NCBI GenBank assembly: GCA_028551475.1
Contig: CM052354.1
Span: forward strand, 27,117,258-27,181,257
Reading direction: 5' to 3'
Source of the DNA: Casuarina equisetifolia
Taxonomy: Eukaryota; Streptophyta; Magnoliopsida; Fagales; Casuarinaceae
DNA length: 64,000 bases
Shown here: positions 61,185 to 64,000 of the stretch, one piece after another
Layout: every line of letters begins with the position of its first letter
How positions within the stretch are numbered: position 1 is the stretch's first letter
Translations under genes and position numbers: made by a program
The notes under the pieces: generated by a model
The model's input: only the letters and a program-made list of their open reading frames with translations
The model's database searches: none
Told to the model about the DNA's origin: nothing

Positions 61185-62982
61185 GTAACAATAGCCTCGG
61201 TTTCTATAATTATTACGTTTTTGTCATTCAATTGAGACATAAAGGTTTTAACAGAGGAAGATTTAATGTTTGTTGTTATTATGTTTTATGCTTGGATTTA
61301 CTTGTTCATATTAAACAAAACTTCCATAATTATTTTTCTATAATATGTATGTGACAGCATAGCAACTAACTAGCAGCACTAGCAAGATTCAACTTAAAAG
61401 TTAGCCCCATCCTAGCTCTAAGAGTTACAGTTTTGCTAATTATGGACATATACTCTAGAATACGAGACATTTCAACCATCCTGACTTATTACTTCACCCA
61501 TACTTAGTTATTTTTGTAAAAGATTAATTAAACTTAAATAATTATATGCCATCATAAGATTACACACATATATTATCTATTGTATTTCATGTTTACTTTT
61601 TATGTTTTTATACAGTAACTTTATATGTAGGCATTTTGACATTTTATAAAAGTTAGGTTTACACCATATGAGAGATGGTTATTTTATCTAACATTATTTT
61701 TATTAATAAAACTTGTCAGAAAATTGTTCTTGTTATGCCAAAAGGTTATTTGAACTTTTGTTGGGCGGCGAGGAGAGTATTGTTTTCTTAAATGCTTTTC
61801 TAGCCGGAATCGAGAAGAATTCGTCTCCCATTTCTGGTTTCAGGGATCGGGGAATTACTACAGTATACAAATCCCTCAGAAATACACCACGAATGAGCCA
61901 GACAAAAGCACCGAGTGTAAGAAAAAGTGATAAGGGAAAAGGCACGAGTTCCTTCCTCTTGGTGCGCATGACCGCTATCTGCATGGGGAGTGAGTAAAAA
62001 ACAACAAGACGTAAGTGATATGAAAGGATGAAAAACCAAAGAGATAAAGAACAATAAATTAATGTGCAACGGAAAATCTTTTGAGGGAATGGAAGATACT
62101 CACTATGATGCTTAGCAGAGGTACGAAGACACGCTTAGAAAAAACAACGCAAACGCGTCCAAGAAGTTGGACACGGCTTGATCCTTTGACCAAGAGTTGG
62201 AAGAGAAGAAGAATCAGGCAAAAGCCCCCAAAATTCAGCAGAAGAACAAGCTTCAACGTGAAGATCTGTATTCCCATTTTGTAGATTATTTCAGAAATAA
62301 GTTGTACTTATAATAACAACAATACTGTTAGAGAAAGAGAGAGGCAGAAGGGGAGAGGATTTTAGTAATTTAGTACCCTGTCTTGCTTTGGTGCATAAAC
62401 GATATACACTGCAATGTAAATGGTCTCCATAACACAGCCGAACGAGTTAATAGTAATGAGCAGGGTCTCATCGGTCTTAAGGATTGCATAGTATATGCAA
62501 AGCATCGCACTGAAAAGTGCAGCCACGTAAGGAACTGATTGAACCCTCTCCGTAGATTCCTCCTTCCAAACCCTGAGGAATGTTGGTCTGCAGTTAAGTT
62601 GAGATTTAGTTCTAGTTAGTCCCTTCGTCCAATTCGTCTAAGGGCTATACAATAGAACTAGTACTCTTGGAAAATCCATTAAAATAGAAATCCCTGAGGA
62701 AGGAACTTACACCGGAGAAAGAAAAACCAGGATGGACGCAATTTTACCTACAATATTGATAACAAAGAGCGGGAATCAGGTTTCCAGAATAACTCCTTGC
62801 ATGCAAGAAAATGAGAATTCTACACGGAATACACTAGTTTAAAGGGTGATGCTATTAAAAGCAGCAGGTGTGGTTATGAAGTTTTGTAGCCTAAGAGGGA
62901 AACGAGAAGAATGTCAATAACTTCTGCAATCTTTACCCAAGATATCAAACGAAAAAACCAAATGATTGTTCTCGGAAGACAT
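60619..62982 (-). CDS. SWEET: SWEET sugar transporter (MtN3/saliva family), divergent
   Basis: Bidirectional sugar uniporter of membranes. Six exons, matching the classic SWEET layout: 62982-62937 (46 bp, MSSENNHLVFSFDILG), 62747-62711 (37), 62587-62377 (211), 62265-62104 (162), 61978-61859 (120) and 60900-60619 (282). Total 858 bases, 285 aa, in phase throughout. Two MtN3 repeats: the first with ILVFLSPVPTFLRV, QSVPYVAALFSAML and TINSFGCVMETIYIAVYIVY; the second with TLKLVLLLNFGG, VPLLSI, FLTLGAFVW and LPNILGLIFGVLQ. The four conserved prolines (SPV, VPY, VPL, VPF) and the pocket Asn residues (TINS, LPN) are kept. Unusual changes: GKIAS for GNIIS, STERVQ for STEGFQ, MLCIYY for MLWIYY, and WLIRG where WFFYG is usual. 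The long hydrophilic tail suggests clade III (SWEET9-15). Confidence 0.92.
61047..61180 (+). mobile_element. SINE-like tRNA-derived segment in the last SWEET intron
   Basis: An A-box-like 'tttggttaagtggtg' (about 61059) and a B-box-like 'gggttcaagtcccctcc' (about 61113) have Pol III spacing, followed by a (TA)n tail (61154-61180). It lies inside SWEET intron 5. No target duplication was confirmed. Confidence 0.35.
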
Positions 62983-62996
62983 GGCTATCTCTTATG

Positions 62997-62997
<1 letters not shown>

Positions 62998-63030
<33 letters not shown>
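62998..63030 (-). repeat. (CT)n tract just upstream of the SWEET ATG
   Basis: About 15 CT dinucleotides on the plus strand (GA on the coding strand), beginning roughly 16 bases upstream of the SWEET start codon at 62982. It lies in the presumed 5' leader or core promoter, a common place for GA/CT repeats in plant genes. Confidence 0.85.
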
Positions 63031-63277
63031 CGTGCGACTCAAAAGCAAAAATGGAAGTGATGGAGCGAGGTTTGAACGGGAAGCGCTAGCTTTCTCTGAC
63101 CCAAACCATGCTAAACACCTTCGCTCAGCGGGAGTGCATACATATAGAGGTGTGAACTATGCTGCACGAGGCGTGGATATATTAGTTATGTGTGATAGTG
63201 GTTGCATATGACGGGCACAAACCATACGAACTTAACATGGATTCTCCCACTGTGCCCTGTACCAAACTATTTTGGTT

Positions 63278-63886
63278 CTGCTAGATTAACCCTAACAACA
63301 GAAGGCTTTGCCCTCTTACATCGACCATCCTCATGATACTAATTAAAAATAACGAATAATCCTTGAGAAATTGAATCAATTTCTCAAGAACATGAAGAAC
63401 ACAAAGAACCCTAATAATATCTGAAAAATGAAATACTTCAATTCGATAATCTGTTTGTACAAAACAATGTCTAATTTATAGACATATCACAAACGTATAC
63501 AAAAGGAAATAAGAAACCCTATATCAATTTGATCTTAATTACATAATTTCAAATCTAGGTTTTGGAAACCCAATATCAATCTATATCAATCTATTTTGAA
63601 TTTGAGGTTGGTGAATGATGAACCTGGACATGATTCGATAGCTTGGAGGAGGCGCTCGATCTTGGATGAGAAAGGAAACTTTTCCGGTGAGATTTGCCTA
63701 TCCAGCGGTGCGCAGATCTGGTTGGAGATTGTGGATAGGAGGGCTGCACGTCAGAGAAGAGAGGTGCAGGGCTGACTTGGACTTGAGGTGCCACGTGGAC
63801 GGATGACTGTTTGATGAAGGTTGACATGGCAAGATGGGGTGCTGACGTGGTAATGTTGACGTGGACTACTGATTTGTCTCTTAACA
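63278..63886 (-). repeat. 3' LTR of a copia element that runs off the right edge
   Basis: The upper boundary is firm: on the minus strand a polypurine tract (complement of 63887-63896) is followed by TGTTAAGAGAC at 63886. The lower boundary is uncertain; the candidate ends in CA at 63278 ('tgctagattaaccc' on the plus strand), giving about 609 bp. AT-rich with poly-A-signal-like words near 63340-63360 on the reverse strand. Confidence 0.6.
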
Positions 63887-64000
63887 CCCCCCTGCAAGCT
63901 GAAGGATCGCAGCGAACTGTAAGCTTGTGTTGAAGAGTGGCGAAGCGAGAGGATGATAGTCCTTTGGTAAAAATGTCAGCAGGTTGATCCACGGATGAGA
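63887..64000 (-). mobile_element. 3' end of copia pol (RNase H tail), truncated by the window edge
   Basis: The minus-strand frame from 63992 reads DQPADIFTKGLSSSRFATLQ, the conserved end of copia RNase H, directly before the polypurine tract and LTR. The rest of the element lies beyond 64000. The frame's continuation through the LTR (to 63591) is not part of the protein. Confidence 0.85.

Noticed and set aside
62966..63211. Plus-strand Ser/Leu-rich frame upstream of SWEET
   Set aside because: Driven by the CT microsatellite and antisense to the SWEET first exon.

Overview
This is a nuclear segment from a eudicot plant. Genes have many short introns with GT..AG borders, the DNA is AT-rich, Ty1/copia LTR retrotransposons with 5-bp target duplications are present, and the families are plant ones (SCD2, PHS1, plant GT29 sialyltransferase-like, SWEET, mitochondrial phosphate carrier, F-box/FBA). 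From memory, SWEET11, SIA2, MPT2/PHT3;2 and SCD2 lie close together on Arabidopsis chromosome 3 (At3g48740 to At3g48860), so this window looks like the collinear block. The species cannot be named from the sequence.

Layout. 1-1.9 kb: no supported gene. 1.9-7.58 kb: a complete but decayed copia element on the minus strand (AACAC target duplication). 7.6-10.1 kb: intergenic, with a possible plus-strand gene remnant. 10.1-12.3 kb (-): the NTF2 half of a G3BP-like gene, joined in compatible phase to unrelated C-terminal exons and carrying two frameshifts. 12.76-13.33 kb: a 131-bp minisatellite. 14.76-19.17 kb (-): a GT29 sialyltransferase-like pseudogene. 20.98-24.55 kb (-): a PHS1-like pseudogene truncated before its phosphatase core. 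24.72-29.13 kb (-): a deleted partial copy of SCD2. 29.74-30.88 kb (-): an F-box/FBA gene frameshifted just after its F-box. 33.02-40.82 kb (-): an intact 17-exon SCD2 gene. 42.58-45.21 kb (+): an intact 6-exon mitochondrial phosphate carrier gene. 47.24-48.50 kb (+): its tandem copy, lacking exons 2 and 3. Two copia elements interrupt the flank of that copy: 48.67-52.77 kb (TSD AGTGC, with an internally inverted gag-protease segment) and 53.91-59.34 kb (TSD CAATC). 60.62-62.98 kb (-): an intact but divergent 6-exon SWEET sugar transporter. 63.3 kb to the edge: the 3' end of another minus-strand copia element.

Only three loci read cleanly through every splice junction by eye: SCD2 (566 aa), the phosphate carrier (356 aa) and SWEET (285 aa). 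They serve unrelated jobs (membrane trafficking/cytokinesis, mitochondrial Pi import, sugar transport) and share the region by synteny, not as a functional cluster. The main story is local genome dynamics: two independent tandem duplications (SCD2 and phosphate carrier) in which one copy stayed whole and the other lost exons, followed by retrotransposon insertions into the degenerate copy. The left 24 kb holds three successive decaying minus-strand genes. I found no operon, CRISPR array or genuinely new molecular system. The most unusual items are the in-phase G3BP/unknown-gene junction and the inverted segment inside a copia element.
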